NCBI GenBank assembly: GCA_964588705.1
Contig: CAZPQV010000059.1
Span: 1 to 12,228, forward strand
Direction: 5' to 3'
Length of the DNA stretch: 12,228 nucleotides
From: CAZPQV01 sp964588705
GTDB lineage: Bacteria > Bacteroidota > Bacteroidia > Flavobacteriales > Weeksellaceae
Within the stretch, counting starts at the first letter, position 1; each line of letters begins with the position of its first letter. Under the pieces are notes generated by a model. The model searched no databases, was not told where the DNA came from, and worked only from the letters and a program-made list of their open reading frames with translations. The translations under genes were made by a program, and so were the position numbers. Below, one piece after another: positions 11,197-12,228 of this stretch.

Positions 11197-12228
11197 ATGA
11201 AATCAAAAAAAATCATCCTTAGCGAAAAGGAACTCCCGACACAATGGTATAATATTGCAGCAGATATGGTAAACAAACCATTACCACCGCTGCATCCGGG
11301 AACAAAACAACCCGTAACACCGGAGATGCTGGCACCCTTATTTCCGGAAGAACTCATTAAGCAGGAACTGTCTCAGGAAAGGTATATTGAAATTCCGGAG
11401 GAGGTTCAGGAAAAATATAAAATTTATCGTCCTTCACCTCTGATTCGTGCAACAGAACTCGAAAAAGCGTTGGGAACCGACTGTAAAATTTATTACAAAT
11501 ACGAAGGCGGCAGTCCAAGTGGTTCGCACAAACCAAACACCGCAATTCCTCAGGCATATTACAACGCCAAAGCCGGAACCAAAAAAATTACCACCGAAAC
11601 CGGTGCAGGACAATGGGGAACCGCTTTGAGTTTTGCGTGCGCACAGTTCGGGATTGAATGCGATGTTTATATGGTGCGTTCCAGTTACCATCAGAAGCCC
11701 TACAGAAAAATTATGATGAACACCTTTGGTGCAGAAGTTTATCCGTCACCAAGTGACAGAACCCAATCTGGAAGAAATTTTCTTGCTGAAAACCCTGAAA
11801 CCAACGGAAGTTTGGGAATGGCAATTTCCGAAGCGATTGAAATGGCAGTGCAGGATGACGCTACAAAATATTCTTTAGGATCGGTGCTTAATCACACTCT
11901 TTTACACCAAACCATTATTGGTGAAGAAGCCATCAAACAGTTTGAAATGGCAGAAGATTATCCGGATGTAATTGTTGCGCCTTTAGGCGGAGGATCTAAT
12001 TTTGCGGGGCTTTCCTTCCCTTTTCTACGGGCGAAACTTCAGGGTAAAAAAGATGTGAGAGCGGTGGCGGTAGAACCGGCTTCCTGTCCGAAACTGACGA
12101 AGGGAAAATTTATGTATGATTTTGGTGATACGCAAGGTTATACTCCACTTTTACCGATGTTTACTTTAGGGCATAATTTTGAGCCGGCGTCTATTCACGC
12201 GGGAGGATTGCGCTATCATGGTGCTAGT
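11197..12228 (+). CDS. trpB: Tryptophan synthase beta chain, type 2 (TrpB2), 3'-truncated by the window
   Basis: First 344 codons, open to the right edge. PLP enzyme joining indole and L-serine to make L-tryptophan. Type 2 membership is shown by the long N-terminus ISEKE-like opening (ILSEKELPTQWYNI), LHPGTKQPVTPEMLAPLFPEELIKQE, and by ETGAGQWG (134-141), where type 1 TrpB has ETGAGQHG. The PLP lysine is K112 in GGSPSGSHKPN, the catalytic Glu is E134, and the phosphate-binding loop is GGGSN (264-268). MVRSSYHQKPYRKIMM and LGSVLNHTLLHQTIIGEEA are further TrpB2 signatures. TrpB2 enzymes often act without TrpA as indole-salvage synthases. No trpA or other trp gene is visible in the window. Expression should be governed by the Trp leader attenuator immediately upstream. 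Relatives are about 450 residues, so roughly a quarter is missing. Confidence 0.96.
   Translation, partial: MKSKKIILSEKELPTQWYNIAADMVNKPLPPLHPGTKQPVTPEMLAPLFPEELIKQELSQERYIEIPEEVQEKYKIYRPSPLIRATELEKALGTDCKIYYKYEGGSPSGSHKPNTAIPQAYYNAKAGTKKITTETGAGQWGTALSFACAQFGIECDVYMVRSSYHQKPYRKIMMNTFGAEVYPSPSDRTQSGRNFLAENPETNGSLGMAISEAIEMAVQDDATKYSLGSVLNHTLLHQTIIGEEAIKQFEMAEDYPDVIVAPLGGGSNFAGLSFPFLRAKLQGKKDVRAVAVEPASCPKLTKGKFMYDFGDTQGYTPLLPMFTLGHNFEPASIHAGGLRYHGAS

Noticed and set aside
11357..11691. Minus-strand open frames across the trpB2 region
   Set aside because: They overlap the conserved PLP-binding region of trpB2 on the other strand and show no signal peptide, motif or promoter of their own.

Overview
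The window looks like a chromosomal segment of a Flavobacteriia member, probably Chryseobacterium or a close relative in the Weeksellaceae. The evidence is AT-rich DNA, Bacteroidota-type promoters (TTTG at -33 and TAnnTTTG at -7), almost no Shine-Dalgarno sequences, and gene families typical of that group: the monomeric isocitrate dehydrogenase, an Er-VIT1 fusion, the small secreted protein ending IWQPPKI, and TrpB2. No tRNA, rRNA, insertion sequence or CRISPR array is visible.

Left block, minus strand, about 3380 down to 1: a metal-handling cluster. In transcription order it has a small secreted protein of unknown function with a GTG start and a palindrome on its promoter, a four-helix His-rich membrane protein (DUF2231-like), a di-haem-type cytochrome b membrane protein, a ferritin-like/VIT1 fusion that should move Fe or Mn, and the N-terminal 147 codons of a CzcA/CusA-type RND efflux pump that runs off the left edge.

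Minus strand, 5151 down to 3426: a compact likely operon with thiol peroxidase (tpx) first, then a small cupin, a PhnB-like VOC protein and a DUF1801 protein. A 271-bp divergent region separates it from icd (monomeric NADP-isocitrate dehydrogenase, plus strand), which ends in a clear intrinsic terminator.

Plus strand, 7731 to 9340: a two-gene unit with 2 bp between the genes, coding for a lipoprotein with a possible surface-export signal and a 314-residue secreted protein with four cysteines, one of them the very last residue. I cannot name either protein. A terminator follows.

Plus strand, 9358 to 10950: an AraC-family regulator whose only two cysteines lie in its sensor half, then a DUF417/RclC-like membrane protein. 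Between them are two TCCA-N6-TCCA units exactly 21 bp apart, next to the -33 position of the second gene's promoter, which is a textbook geometry for an AraC-type activator site.

Plus strand, 10961 to the right edge: a complete transcription attenuator ahead of a stand-alone tryptophan synthase beta type 2 gene (trpB2, 3'-truncated by the window). A consensus promoter drives a 25-residue leader peptide with three consecutive Trp codons, followed by mutually exclusive RNA hairpins and an intrinsic terminator. This is the strongest undescribed-looking signal in the window.
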